Notes: generated by a model not told the origin, from the sequence alone. A stretch of DNA of 64,000 nt from Butyrivibrio sp. INlla18 (GCF_900103635.1 NZ_FMXK01000008.1:176159-240158), one strand, 5' to 3'; counted from the stretch's first letter, positions 41,150 through 49,215 are shown. A program made the numbers and translations.

Positions 41150-42445
41150 ATGAGTGAGAAAGAGTATATCAGCAGAATATTTGACGGAATTGTTGAATTT
41201 ACCCTTAAGAGTAAAGGCGCACTGGTGATAGTCGGGCCTAAATGGTGCGGAAAATCTACTACGGCAAAGAGATATGCCAGGACGGTCATCGACCTGATGC
41301 CGCTTGAATCAAGGAATGAATATATAGAACTGGCGAAGATATCACCGGAAAACTTTTTAAACTATGGCCCCAAGCCGATACTGGTCGATGAGTGGCAGCA
41401 TGTATCATTTATCTGGGATCAGGTAAAGTATGAAGTCGATAAAACTGGAGATTTCGGACAGTATATCCTGACCGGCAGCGTGACGGATAAGAGCAGGACT
41501 GAACTGGACGATGAAAGCAGCAGACATACCGGAAACGGGAGGATCATACGAAAAATGATGCGTACCATGTCTCTTTACGAAACGGGAGACAGTAACGGTA
41601 CCGTATCACTGCTGGATCTTAAAAATGGTAAATTTTCCAAGGCAATGTCAAAGAAAGACATAAACGATTATGCTTATTATGTCTGCAGAGGGGGATGGCC
41701 GGTCGCCATAGGCAAGGACAGGGATGTATCTCTGGCACAGGCAAGGGATTATTACGAAGTTGTCGTTACGGATGATATCTTCTCATTGAAAGACATCCCT
41801 CTGAAGAAGGACGAACAGAAAGCGAGGAAACTTATGCGTTCCTACGCCAGAAATGTTTCCATAGCTGCGGCTGATACAACGCTTTTGGAGGATTGTGCCG
41901 GAAGTGATGATACATTTGATAAGGATGTATTTGCGAAATACTTGAATGCTCTCAGAAATCTGTATGTTATAGAGGAACTTCCTGCGTGGAATCCGAACCT
42001 CAGAAGCCAGGCAGCCATCAGGACAAAAGAGACAAGGCATTTTACGGACCCTTCCATCGGTGCTGCAGCTTTAGGCATAACTCCGGAGGGGATATTTAAG
42101 GATATAACAACATTCGGATTGCTGTTTGAATCGCTGGTAGTGCATGATCTAAGAGTATATGCTGATGCGATTGGAGCCCATGTTTATAAGTACCGTGATT
42201 CAAAAAAACGTGAGGCGGATGCCGTGCTTCAGTTTGCGGACGGTTCATGGGCGCTTGTTGAGGTAAAACTCGGTGGAGAAGATGATATCAGGAAAGCGGC
42301 CGATAACTTGATCAGGATTGCTGATGATATCGACCGTGAACGGATGGGAAAGCCGGCATTTCTTATGGTTGTTACAAAAAATAAGGTGGCATATCAGATG
42401 GAGAACGGAGTTTATGTTGTTCCGCTATGCTGTCTTAAAGATTAA
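41150..42445 (+). CDS. AAA_14/DUF4143-type ATPase
   Basis: 431 residues. Walker A VIVGPKWCGKSTTAKR, Walker B PILVDEWQHVSFIWD, sensor YILTGSV, then a DUF4143 C-terminal region with a PD-(D/E)xK-like READAVLQFADGSWALVEVKL. Such proteins are common, of mostly unknown role, in anaerobes. Expression is probably controlled through the 23-bp repeat array on its promoter. Confidence 0.88.
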   Translation: MSEKEYISRIFDGIVEFTLKSKGALVIVGPKWCGKSTTAKRYARTVIDLMPLESRNEYIELAKISPENFLNYGPKPILVDEWQHVSFIWDQVKYEVDKTGDFGQYILTGSVTDKSRTELDDESSRHTGNGRIIRKMMRTMSLYETGDSNGTVSLLDLKNGKFSKAMSKKDINDYAYYVCRGGWPVAIGKDRDVSLAQARDYYEVVVTDDIFSLKDIPLKKDEQKARKLMRSYARNVSIAAADTTLLEDCAGSDDTFDKDVFAKYLNALRNLYVIEELPAWNPNLRSQAAIRTKETRHFTDPSIGAAALGITPEGIFKDITTFGLLFESLVVHDLRVYADAIGAHVYKYRDSKKREADAVLQFADGSWALVEVKLGGEDDIRKAADNLIRIADDIDRERMGKPAFLMVVTKNKVAYQMENGVYVVPLCCLKD

Positions 42446-42479
42446 CAATTGAATATTCATATTTTGGTATGATAAAACA

Positions 42480-42509
42480 GGATCTCGTAACAGAGATCCT
42501 TTTTCTTTT
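42480..42509 (+). terminator. Terminator of the AAA ATPase gene
   Basis: GGATCTC pairs with GAGATCC around a six-base loop, followed by TTTTTCTTTT. Confidence 0.85.
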
Positions 42510-42516
42510 GCACCAA

Positions 42517-42586
42517 GGTTCGATATTTTCGAACCCAAAGTTCGAAATTCTATGGAACGACTTTTTACATAGAGTTCCGTAGAATT
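42517..42586 (+). promoter_or_regulatory. Two leader hairpins before the sigma-like gene
   Basis: GGTTCGA (42517-42523) pairs with TCGAACC (42529-42535). AATTCTATGGAAC (42546-42558) pairs with GTTCCGTAGAATT (42574-42586) with one G-T pair. Operator pair or RNA structure. Confidence 0.5.
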
Positions 42587-42655
42587 GCATATGTAAGCAA
42601 GAGGTGACGCAAGCCGGCAAGCCTAACCTCCAATCAATTTCATGGAGGTGCGAAC

Positions 42656-43228
42656 ATGTGCATTACAGAAGATAAGTTGGTGGAAAGCTACGGGAAAGCA
42701 ACTCCCCGTGAACGCTTCCGACTGATCTACAAGAACTATAGTATATTTCCACAGTTAGTGGACTGCTACGAAACCGGACTGTTCAATCGGATCCTCTTCG
42801 AGGTTGAATACAACAGACGGAAGAAAAATGATGATGACCTGGGCGTGAGGATCCAGACCAGTCATCGCAGCGATCCGACAGCTGCAAAAGCGATCGAGCA
42901 TATCATGATCCGCGATGCCATCGAGGAGTGCAATTTCTCCGGGAACATCTTGAAGGAGACCGATGATCCCGAGAAGCATAAGCGGGACATCCTGACGATC
43001 CACATGATGCGCAGGGAATACGAGGTCTTTGATACAAGCCTCAAAGCACTTCCCCTGGCAGAATTCAAGATCACCTACAGTCATCTGCATGACGGTAGAA
43101 AGCTCGTAGAGATCGCGGAGGAAGAAGACAAGGCGTATCAGACGATCCTGAATATCGTATCGAAAACAAGAAAAAAGCTGGAAGGCAAGACGATTGCTTT
43201 CTTCAGGGAAACCATACAGGAGGGTTAG
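42656..43228 (+). CDS. Uncharacterised mobile-island protein, possibly sigma-like
   Basis: 190 residues, predominantly helical, soluble. SD CATGGAGGTG precedes the ATG. The C-terminal third (HDGRKLVEIAEEEDKAYQTILNIVSKTRKKLE) has the look of a region-4-type helix-turn-helix, as in small sigma-like regulators of conjugative elements. The family is not recognised; sigma function is a guess. Confidence 0.5.
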   Translation: MCITEDKLVESYGKATPRERFRLIYKNYSIFPQLVDCYETGLFNRILFEVEYNRRKKNDDDLGVRIQTSHRSDPTAAKAIEHIMIRDAIEECNFSGNILKETDDPEKHKRDILTIHMMRREYEVFDTSLKALPLAEFKITYSHLHDGRKLVEIAEEEDKAYQTILNIVSKTRKKLEGKTIAFFRETIQEG

Positions 43229-43231
43229 ATC

Positions 43232-43453
43232 ATGGGATATAAGAGAAAAGAATATGAGAATATGGAAGGACTCTTTACGAATGGTAAGAAAAAGTTCGTG
43301 AAATATGATGAGGGTGCAGCGATGTACTCCATGGGAATCCATGCATTTACCGAACTTGCCAAAGAAGCGAAAGCAATCTACCGCATCAGAAGGATCGTTC
43401 TGGTAAATACAGAGATCATCGACGAGTATATGGAGAACTTCAGAGACATTTAA
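43232..43453 (+). CDS. DUF6462-like small DNA-binding protein, probable excisionase position
   Basis: 73 residues. FVKYDEGAAMYSMGIHAFTELAKEAKAIYRIRRIVLVNTEIIDEYMENF repeats the domain found at 27.7, 27.9 and 45.6 kb. Just upstream of the integrase, where excisionases usually sit. It starts four bases after the previous stop. Confidence 0.65.
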   Translation: MGYKRKEYENMEGLFTNGKKKFVKYDEGAAMYSMGIHAFTELAKEAKAIYRIRRIVLVNTEIIDEYMENFRDI

Positions 43454-43560
43454 TGGAACAGTATGGAATGAAAATAAGATGCACGGCTTTCAAAAAAATA
43501 CATTGATTTTTTGTGGGGCATTAAATATAATGTGAGTAGAGATCTGAAGGGAGCAGGAAG

Positions 43561-43731
43561 ATGGCAAAACGCGGAAGGCCTACGGTAGAAGACAAAAAGT
43601 ACATTAAGGTTGGATTTAGAGTTACCGAAGCGGAACGCGACAGACTTTTGGCATACTGCGAGAAGATGAATCTCACCCAAGCACAGGTCTTTAAGGAAGC
43701 ACTTGAGCTCCTTTACAAGACCAAACCCTAA
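43561..43731 (+). CDS. Small ribbon-helix-helix (CopG-like) protein
   Basis: 56 residues starting MAKRGRPTVEDKKYIKVGFRVTEAERDRLLAYCEK. The basic N-terminus, one strand (YIKVGFRV) and two helices form an RHH DNA-binding fold. GGGAGCAGGAAG upstream gives the ribosome site. It lies between the excisionase-like gene and the integrase. Confidence 0.7.
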   Translation: MAKRGRPTVEDKKYIKVGFRVTEAERDRLLAYCEKMNLTQAQVFKEALELLYKTKP

Positions 43732-43766
43732 GAAAGCTGTGCCTCTCCAAAAAGGAGGTAAACAGA

Positions 43767-44996
43767 TTGGCACAGAGCAGGAAGGACTCCCGCGGCTATA
43801 CGCTCAGAAGCGGTGAGTGTCAACGGGCAGACGGACGCTACTCTTATTCTTACACTGACAGAAACAGGAAGCGCCACACCGTCTACGGAAAAGATCTCGT
43901 GGAACTTCGAAAGAAGGAACAGCAGATCAGACGCGATCTGGAGGATGGACTGGATCCCCAGAGAGCAGAGCGTGTCACAGTCAATGAGGTATACGATTCG
44001 TATATCAAACAGAAATACGACCTGAAACCGACTACCAGAACTACTTACGTTTATACTTACGATCACTATGTACGTGAGACTTTTGGGAAACGCAGGCTGA
44101 TCAAGGTACGTTATTCGGATGTGAGAGAGTTTTATTATTCGCTCATGCTTGAGGAGGGTTTTTCACCTTCCGTCGTTGATAACGTGCATACCGTTCTTCA
44201 TCCCGCATTTCAGATGGCTGTGCGCAACGGGCTTATCCGTGTAAATCCGGCAGCCGGAGTCCTCGGAGAGATCAAAAAGAGTCATGTGTGGGTAAAGACA
44301 AAGCGTAAGTCGCTCACGGTTCCCGAGCAGAAGGCATTCATGAATTATCTCTATTCCAATCATCTGTATCATGGATGGAAGCCGGTCATAACGGTTTTGA
44401 TCGGAAGCGGAATGAGAATCGGAGAGTGCCTGGGCCTCAGGTGGGAGGATTTGGACTTCGAGAACAGGATCATCGACATCAATCACAGTCTGGTACATCG
44501 CAAGGTGGATGATTCGGGATCCAATTATCACATCAGCACGCCGAAGACGGAAGCAGGATGCCGCAGGATTCCGATGATCAGTGAAGTGTATGATGCATTC
44601 CTGGAGGAATATCAGATCCAGCAGATTACTGGCTTTTGCACACAGGAGATCGATGGCTATTCAGGATTCGTATTTGCCAGTTCGGGAGGATCGATCACAA
44701 CACCCGGCGAAGTGAACCGTGCGATTCACAGTATTACGGCAGACTACAATAAAGAAGAGACTGCCTTGGCGCAGAAAGAAAAGAGAGAGCCTCTGCTCCT
44801 TCCGGACTTCTCTGCCCACCACTTGAGGCACACCTTCTGCACCAGACTTTGTGAGAACGAAACGAATCTGAAGGTGATCCAGTCAGTCATGGGTCATAAG
44901 GATATCCAGACTACGATGGACATCTATGCGGACTGCACAGAGGATAAAAAGAAGGAAGTCATCAAGAACATGGAAGACAAGATTTTTATCATGTAA
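43767..44996 (+). CDS. int: Tyrosine site-specific integrase (Tn916-Int type)
   Basis: 409 residues from a TTG start with AAAGGAGGT nine bases upstream. N-terminal arm-binding domain (SGECQRADGRYSYSYTDRNRKRHTVYGKDL), SAM-like core-binding domain, catalytic domain with Arg in GSGMRIGECLGLRW (about residue 214), HHLRHTF (about 350), GHKDIQTT, and the nucleophile Tyr in MDIYADC (about 386). It should excise or integrate the element. The opposite end of the element was not found. Confidence 0.93.
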   Translation: MAQSRKDSRGYTLRSGECQRADGRYSYSYTDRNRKRHTVYGKDLVELRKKEQQIRRDLEDGLDPQRAERVTVNEVYDSYIKQKYDLKPTTRTTYVYTYDHYVRETFGKRRLIKVRYSDVREFYYSLMLEEGFSPSVVDNVHTVLHPAFQMAVRNGLIRVNPAAGVLGEIKKSHVWVKTKRKSLTVPEQKAFMNYLYSNHLYHGWKPVITVLIGSGMRIGECLGLRWEDLDFENRIIDINHSLVHRKVDDSGSNYHISTPKTEAGCRRIPMISEVYDAFLEEYQIQQITGFCTQEIDGYSGFVFASSGGSITTPGEVNRAIHSITADYNKEETALAQKEKREPLLLPDFSAHHLRHTFCTRLCENETNLKVIQSVMGHKDIQTTMDIYADCTEDKKKEVIKNMEDKIFIM

Positions 44997-45000
44997 AAGT

Positions 45001-45594
45001 GCCTGTGAAGAACAGCGCATTTTTTACTCAAAAAAGCCATACATCCTAATCCATCAGGCTACCGTGTTTTGATATCTGACGCACTGAGTACCACACGTTA
45101 AGACATCACTACGGAACGGGATGTAAAACAACGAAAGTGCCGAAATGGATTAGGACGGAATATAAAGGAGCAGGGCGGAGCGGGATGTGAATTCACGAAC
45201 AAAAGTCCCAACGCTGAAATCCAGTAAGTAACGCACGGACTCATTAGGAATCACTGAAATCCATAGACGTACTATGTTATCCAAAAATGCAACATTTTTA
45301 CAACGAATTCATTGGACAAGTACGGAGCTATTTGGACGTGTATGTAGTTTTTATTCAAAATAAATAGGACATCAGTGGTGTGTCAAAAGACAATTTCTAC
45401 TTGCTTAAAAAACGCATTTTGGGATAGGAACTTTTAAAAGTTTCTATCCCAAGGTAATTGTCAAAGGAATAATCGGTTCAGACACATCACACATTTGACC
45501 ACATTTCTCGAAGGAAGAGAAGATGTGGTTTTTTTGTACCCAAAATTCTGATCTTCTTAATTGCATCTCGTAACACCAGAAACGGAGGTTACAG
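45001..45594. other. Non-coding stretch after the integrase: possible attachment region
   Basis: No gene seen. It contains TCCTAATCCAT near 45,048 with its exact complement ATGGATTAGGA near 45,153. There is also a 34-base near-perfect hairpin at 45419-45452 (TTGGGATAGGAACTTTT against AAAAGTTTCTATCCCAA, one mismatch) and a terminator at 45498-45536. Inverted pairs of this type flank integrase core sites, but no matching direct repeat was found at the other end. Confidence 0.4.
45498..45536 (+). terminator. Leader hairpin ahead of the second partition operon
   Basis: ACCACAT pairs with ATGTGGT, with TTCTC/GAGAA inside, then T7. It ends about 58 bp before the first gene, like the hairpin before the first partition operon. 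Confidence 0.75.
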
Positions 45595-46053
45595 ATGAAT
45601 CGTGGAAAATCCCCACCAGTTGACTTGGACAAGTATCTTGTCGGAAAAGAACATCGATATTGCACCTATCAGGACGGAGCCAGACTTTACAGCATGGCAT
45701 ATTGGTCATTTGTGACTCTGGCAAAAGAAGCCAAAGCCAATATAAAGCTTCGGAAAACTGCCCTTGTGGATTTAGATTTGATCGAACAGTATATTGAACA
45801 ATTTTGTGAAGAAGAAAACGAAAGTGAGGAAGTATTCATGGCTAGAAGAAAGAAAATCGAAGATTTAGCAGAAATCGTTAAGGAAGGCAAAAAGAAATAT
45901 GTCAGGTACGCAGAGGGAGCAGAGCTCTATTCAATGGGGCTTCATACCTTTGAAAGCCTTGCAAAGGAAGCCAAGGCCACAAGAAAGGTAAAGGGAGTGG
46001 TTCTCTGCAACACAGAAAAGATTGATGCGTTTATTGAGTCATTTGATGAATAA
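45595..46053 (+). CDS. Tandem two-domain DUF6462-like protein
   Basis: 152 residues containing the domain twice: YCTYQDGARLYSMAYWSFVTLAKEAKANIKLRKTALVDLDLIEQYIEQF and YVRYAEGAELYSMGLHTFESLAKEAKATRKVKGVVLCNTEKIDAFIESF. An internal ATG at 45838 with GAGGA upstream could also yield the second half alone. It takes the place held by two separate genes in the first partition operon. Confidence 0.7.
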   Translation: MNRGKSPPVDLDKYLVGKEHRYCTYQDGARLYSMAYWSFVTLAKEAKANIKLRKTALVDLDLIEQYIEQFCEEENESEEVFMARRKKIEDLAEIVKEGKKKYVRYAEGAELYSMGLHTFESLAKEAKATRKVKGVVLCNTEKIDAFIESFDE

Positions 46054-46066
46054 GGGGGAAAAAGAG

Positions 46067-46879
46067 ATGTCTAAAGTTATAGCAGTAGCAAACCAAAAGG
46101 GCGGTGTAGGGAAGACAGTAACAAGCGTGGATCTTGGTATTGGGCTTGCCAGGGAAGGTTACAAGGTTCTCATGATAGATGCAGATCCTCAGGGGAGCAT
46201 GTCGATAAGTCTTGGATGTGATGAACCGGACAGACTGGATTATTCTCTTGCCACAGCACTTGTAAATATTATCAATGACGAGCCCGTGGATGTATCAAAA
46301 GGAATTATCCACCATGCAGAAGGTGTTGATCTGATGCCGGGAAATATTGAGCTCTCAAGCTTGGAAATAAGCATGACCGGAGTTATCAGCAGGAAAACAA
46401 TTCTCAGAGAATATGTGGATAACGCAAGAAATACTTATGATTTTGTGATTATTGACTGCATGCCATCCCTTGGAATGATGACGATTAACGCACTTGCCTG
46501 TGCAGATTCAGTAATTATTCCGTGCCAGGCAGCATATCTTCCTGTAAAGGGTCTTCAGCAGCTTATTAAGACCATAGGAAGGGTTAAGAGGCAGCTTAAT
46601 CCCAAGCTCGAAATAGAGGGGATTCTCATCACTATGGTTGATAACAGAACCAATTATGCAAAAGATATAGCGGCTCAGATCTACGAAGTTTATTCCTCAA
46701 GCATAAATGTTTTTGAAACGGAGATCCCTCTTTCAGTAAGAGCTGCAGAAATAAGTGCTTCAGGAAGCAGTTTGTATCAGTACGATCCAAAAGGAAAAGC
46801 AGCATTTGCTTACACATCATTTATCAAGGAGGTTATGAACAATGGCACAAAGAGTTGGTCAGAAAGTAAAGCTATCTAG
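46067..46879 (+). CDS. parA: ParA/Soj-type partition ATPase (copy 2)
   Basis: 270 residues from the ATG at 46067. Deviant Walker A NQKGGVGKTVTS, MIDADPQGSMSISLG, and IIDCMPSLGMMTINALACAD. Close to copy 1 but longer at the C-terminus (about 11 residues, overlapping parB by 38 bp). With copy 2 of parB and the rep genes it makes a plasmid-like maintenance module. Confidence 0.94.
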   Translation: MSKVIAVANQKGGVGKTVTSVDLGIGLAREGYKVLMIDADPQGSMSISLGCDEPDRLDYSLATALVNIINDEPVDVSKGIIHHAEGVDLMPGNIELSSLEISMTGVISRKTILREYVDNARNTYDFVIIDCMPSLGMMTINALACADSVIIPCQAAYLPVKGLQQLIKTIGRVKRQLNPKLEIEGILITMVDNRTNYAKDIAAQIYEVYSSSINVFETEIPLSVRAAEISASGSSLYQYDPKGKAAFAYTSFIKEVMNNGTKSWSESKAI

Positions 46880-47753
46880 TATAGATGAGCTCCTCGGTGT
46901 TCCAAGCACCGAGGGGACTGTGGATCTTGATGTAATGACTATCTATCCTTTTGAAAACCATCCTTTCAGGGCCGTTGATGATGAAAAGATGGAAGAACTT
47001 GTTGAAAGCATCAAGGAAAGTGGAGTGCTTACTCCTGTTCTCGTAAGACCGGATGATGAAGGCACTTACGAGATGATTTCAGGACATAGAAGGCTTCACG
47101 CGGCTAAACGAGTTGGGCTTCGAAAGATTCCTGCAATCATCAAGGAAATGACCAATGATGATGCAACTATCGCCATGGTTAACGCAAATATGCAGAGGGA
47201 AGAGATACTTCCGAGTGAAAGAGCCTTTGCCTTAAAAATGAAGATGGATGCCTTGAATCATCAAGGTAAGCGTTCTGATTTAACTTTGTCTCTTGAAGAG
47301 ACAAAGTTGCATTCGGCAACAGAAGTTGGCGAATCAGTGGGAATGAAAAGAGCACAAATACATAGATATATGCGACTCACATATCTAATTCCCAAGTTAT
47401 TAACAATGGTTGATGAAGGAAGATTAGCTATTGCAGTAGCTGTAGAAATCTCCTATTTTAACCCAACCTATCAACAGTGGATATGGGAGTATATTCACGA
47501 AAACGGCATGATCAAGCAGGAACAGCTTATGGATCTTCGTCAATATCGTGATGATGACTCTCTTACACAGGAACAGATGATAGACATTCTTATCCAAAAG
47601 AGATCCACACCACAGACTAGGAAGAAGATCCTTATCACAGAACGTAAGCTCAACAAGTACTTCCCTGCTTATTATTCACAGTCTGAGATTGAAAGAGTTA
47701 TCGTAAGTCTCTTGGAGCAATGGAAGGCATCGCAGGAAAGTGAGGAACAGTAA
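46842..47753 (+). CDS. parB: ParB/Spo0J-type partition protein (copy 2)
   Basis: 303 residues. LDVMTIYPFENHPFRAVDDEKMEELVESI, CTP motif SGHRRLHAAKRVG, NANMQREEILPSERAFALKMKMDAL, HTH VGESVGMKRAQIHRYMRL. A perfect 27-bp palindrome lies in the coding sequence between MDALNHQG and the HTH, the same place as in copy 1. The C-terminus (ILITERKLNKYFPAYYS) matches copy 1. Confidence 0.94.
   Translation: MAQRVGQKVKLSSIDELLGVPSTEGTVDLDVMTIYPFENHPFRAVDDEKMEELVESIKESGVLTPVLVRPDDEGTYEMISGHRRLHAAKRVGLRKIPAIIKEMTNDDATIAMVNANMQREEILPSERAFALKMKMDALNHQGKRSDLTLSLEETKLHSATEVGESVGMKRAQIHRYMRLTYLIPKLLTMVDEGRLAIAVAVEISYFNPTYQQWIWEYIHENGMIKQEQLMDLRQYRDDDSLTQEQMIDILIQKRSTPQTRKKILITERKLNKYFPAYYSQSEIERVIVSLLEQWKASQESEEQ
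47282..47308. repeat. 27-bp perfect palindrome inside parB copy 2
   Basis: Arm AACTTTGTCTCTT (47282-47294), centre G, arm AAGAGACAAAGTT (47296-47308). Sequence unlike the parB copy 1 palindrome, but with the same central G and the same end codon (AAG, Lys). Confidence 0.88.
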
Positions 47754-47754
47754 T

Positions 47755-48120
47755 ATGATGGACTATTTTTACAACACCCAGGCACAGCAATTTGCTTCTG
47801 TAGAGATACCAAGAGAGCTGCTTACAGGGAAGAGATTTTCTTCCCTGTCGGCTTCGGCCAAAATGCTTTATGCAGTTCTTTTGGACCGAATGGGCGAAGC
47901 TAAGAAACATAATTGGTTTGATGATGATAACAGAGTCTACATCATTTATCCGTTAAGCAAGATTCAGGAAGATATCAATTTCTCCAAGCACACAATAATT
48001 GATTGTATGAATGAACTGGAAGAATTTGGTCTTATATATAAGTTACAGGCAAAAGGTAAGCCAAGCAAGATCTACGTCAAAAATTTCAATCGTAGATGCA
48101 GATTTCAGCTGATTGGGTAG
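47755..48120 (+). CDS. Short RepA_N-type replication initiator domain
   Basis: 121 residues; ATGATG just after parB. SVEIPRELLTGKRFSSLSASAKMLYAVLLDRMGEAKKHNWFDDDNRVYIIYPLSKIQEDINFSKHTIIDCMNELEEFGLI is the RepA_N winged-helix domain. It lacks the C-terminal half of full initiators. Either a regulatory paralogue or a truncated duplicate of the next gene. Confidence 0.8.
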   Translation: MMDYFYNTQAQQFASVEIPRELLTGKRFSSLSASAKMLYAVLLDRMGEAKKHNWFDDDNRVYIIYPLSKIQEDINFSKHTIIDCMNELEEFGLIYKLQAKGKPSKIYVKNFNRRCRFQLIG

Positions 48121-48185
48121 TGCAGAAATTGCACCACTTAAATCCATGGAACGTCACAGAAAATCATTGAAGGGAGGAAAAACGA

Positions 48186-49136
48186 GTGAGCGAAAGAATT
48201 ATTTTTGACTATTTCAGCGGTCAGGAATCAGAAATGCTTGCCTTTTACAGAATACCAAAGCTTTTGTTCACAAACGCCTATTTTAGCGGGCTTGACGCTC
48301 TTGCTAAGACACTTTACGGTCTTATGCTTGATAGAATGTCATTATCCCTTAAATATAAGTGGTTTGATGAGCTTCAGAGGGCATATATATACTTTGCACA
48401 GCAGGAAGCCGCAGAAATGCTGGGCTGCGGGGAAGATAAGATCAGATGTCTTTTTAAGAGTCTTGAGGAATATGGGCTCATAGAGCGCAAAAAGCAGGAC
48501 CAGGGGAAGCCTACCAAGATCTATCTCAAGAACTTTGCTTCAAGGGAAAATGAAGAAGTTCAGACCTTGGAAAAACCAAGTTCTGGAACAAATATGGAAA
48601 TTTTAGACCCCGGAAATATCGGGGTCAAGACCACGGGAATTTCGGGTTCTAGACCAAGCGAAAATCCGGTTCTAGACCACGGAGAATCCGACCCTAATTA
48701 TATTAATATTAATAATACTAAAAGAGTTATAAATACTAATCATATCTCTTCGATGAAAACCGATTTGAATGATGAGTATAATGCCTATGCAGAAATTATC
48801 AGGGAAAATCTGTGCATTGATATCATGCTGGAAAGATATCCTCATGATACAGAGATTATTGAAGGCATCTATGATCTGGTGCTTGAGACAGTTCTTTGCC
48901 AGAATCCAACCATTTGGATCTCCAAGAACGAGTATCCTACAAATCTTGTTAAGTCCAAGTTCCTGAAGCTTAACCATATGCATCTTGAGTATGTTATGGG
49001 ATGTATGAAGGACAATACTACTAAAGTGCGGAATATAAAGAACTATCTATTAGCAGCTCTTTTCAACGCACCAACGACTATGGGGAGCTATTACCAGTCC
49101 GAGGTCAGTCATGATCAGGCATACAGAGCCATGTAG
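48186..49136 (+). CDS. repA: RepA_N-type replication initiator
   Basis: 316 residues from a GTG start (GGGAGG upstream). N-terminal winged-helix domain ESEMLAFYRIPKLLFTNAYFSGLDALAKTLYGLMLDRMSLSLKYKWFD..., a hydrophilic linker (about 125-195) coding over the 23-bp repeats, and a helical C-terminal domain. It would bind iterons and open an origin. In RepA_N plasmids the origin often lies inside the gene, and the repeats here fit that. Confidence 0.88.
   Translation: MSERIIFDYFSGQESEMLAFYRIPKLLFTNAYFSGLDALAKTLYGLMLDRMSLSLKYKWFDELQRAYIYFAQQEAAEMLGCGEDKIRCLFKSLEEYGLIERKKQDQGKPTKIYLKNFASRENEEVQTLEKPSSGTNMEILDPGNIGVKTTGISGSRPSENPVLDHGESDPNYININNTKRVINTNHISSMKTDLNDEYNAYAEIIRENLCIDIMLERYPHDTEIIEGIYDLVLETVLCQNPTIWISKNEYPTNLVKSKFLKLNHMHLEYVMGCMKDNTTKVRNIKNYLLAALFNAPTTMGSYYQSEVSHDQAYRAM
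48605..48696 (+). repeat. Four iteron-like repeats, exact 23-bp period, inside repA
   Basis: AGACC starts at 48605, 48628, 48651 and 48674. Units two to four share AGACCA..G.GAA.(T)..CGG..TCT, and each unit has partial dyad symmetry (AGA...TCT). As 23 is not a multiple of three, the repetition is of DNA, not protein. Probable origin. Confidence 0.85.
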
Positions 49137-49142
49137 AAGCAT

Positions 49143-49202
49143 TTGACATATATGTTCAACACTCATATAATCAGAGTATAACATAACTGTTCAACACTCA
49201 TA
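49143..49202 (+). promoter_or_regulatory. Promoter with two 15-bp direct repeats
   Basis: TTGACA (49143-49148), 17 bp, TATAAT (49166-49171): consensus. TGTTCAACACTCATA occurs at 49153-49167, over spacer and -10, and at 49188-49202, 35 bp on. Probably operators for the next gene's RHH protein. Confidence 0.75.
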
Positions 49203-49215
49203 GGAGGATGAAGAT

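Noticed and set aside
42755..43342. 195-codon frame opposite the sigma-like and DUF6462 genes
   Set aside because: It spans two well-started + strand genes and has no recognisable features.
27439..45000. Conjugative transfer genes for a complete ICE
   Set aside because: No relaxase, coupling protein or VirB4-type ATPase is present, so a self-transmissible element is not supported within this window.
48603..48700. Protein repeat in RepA linker
   Set aside because: The 23-bp period does not keep codon phase, so the repeat is at DNA level and not a peptide repeat.
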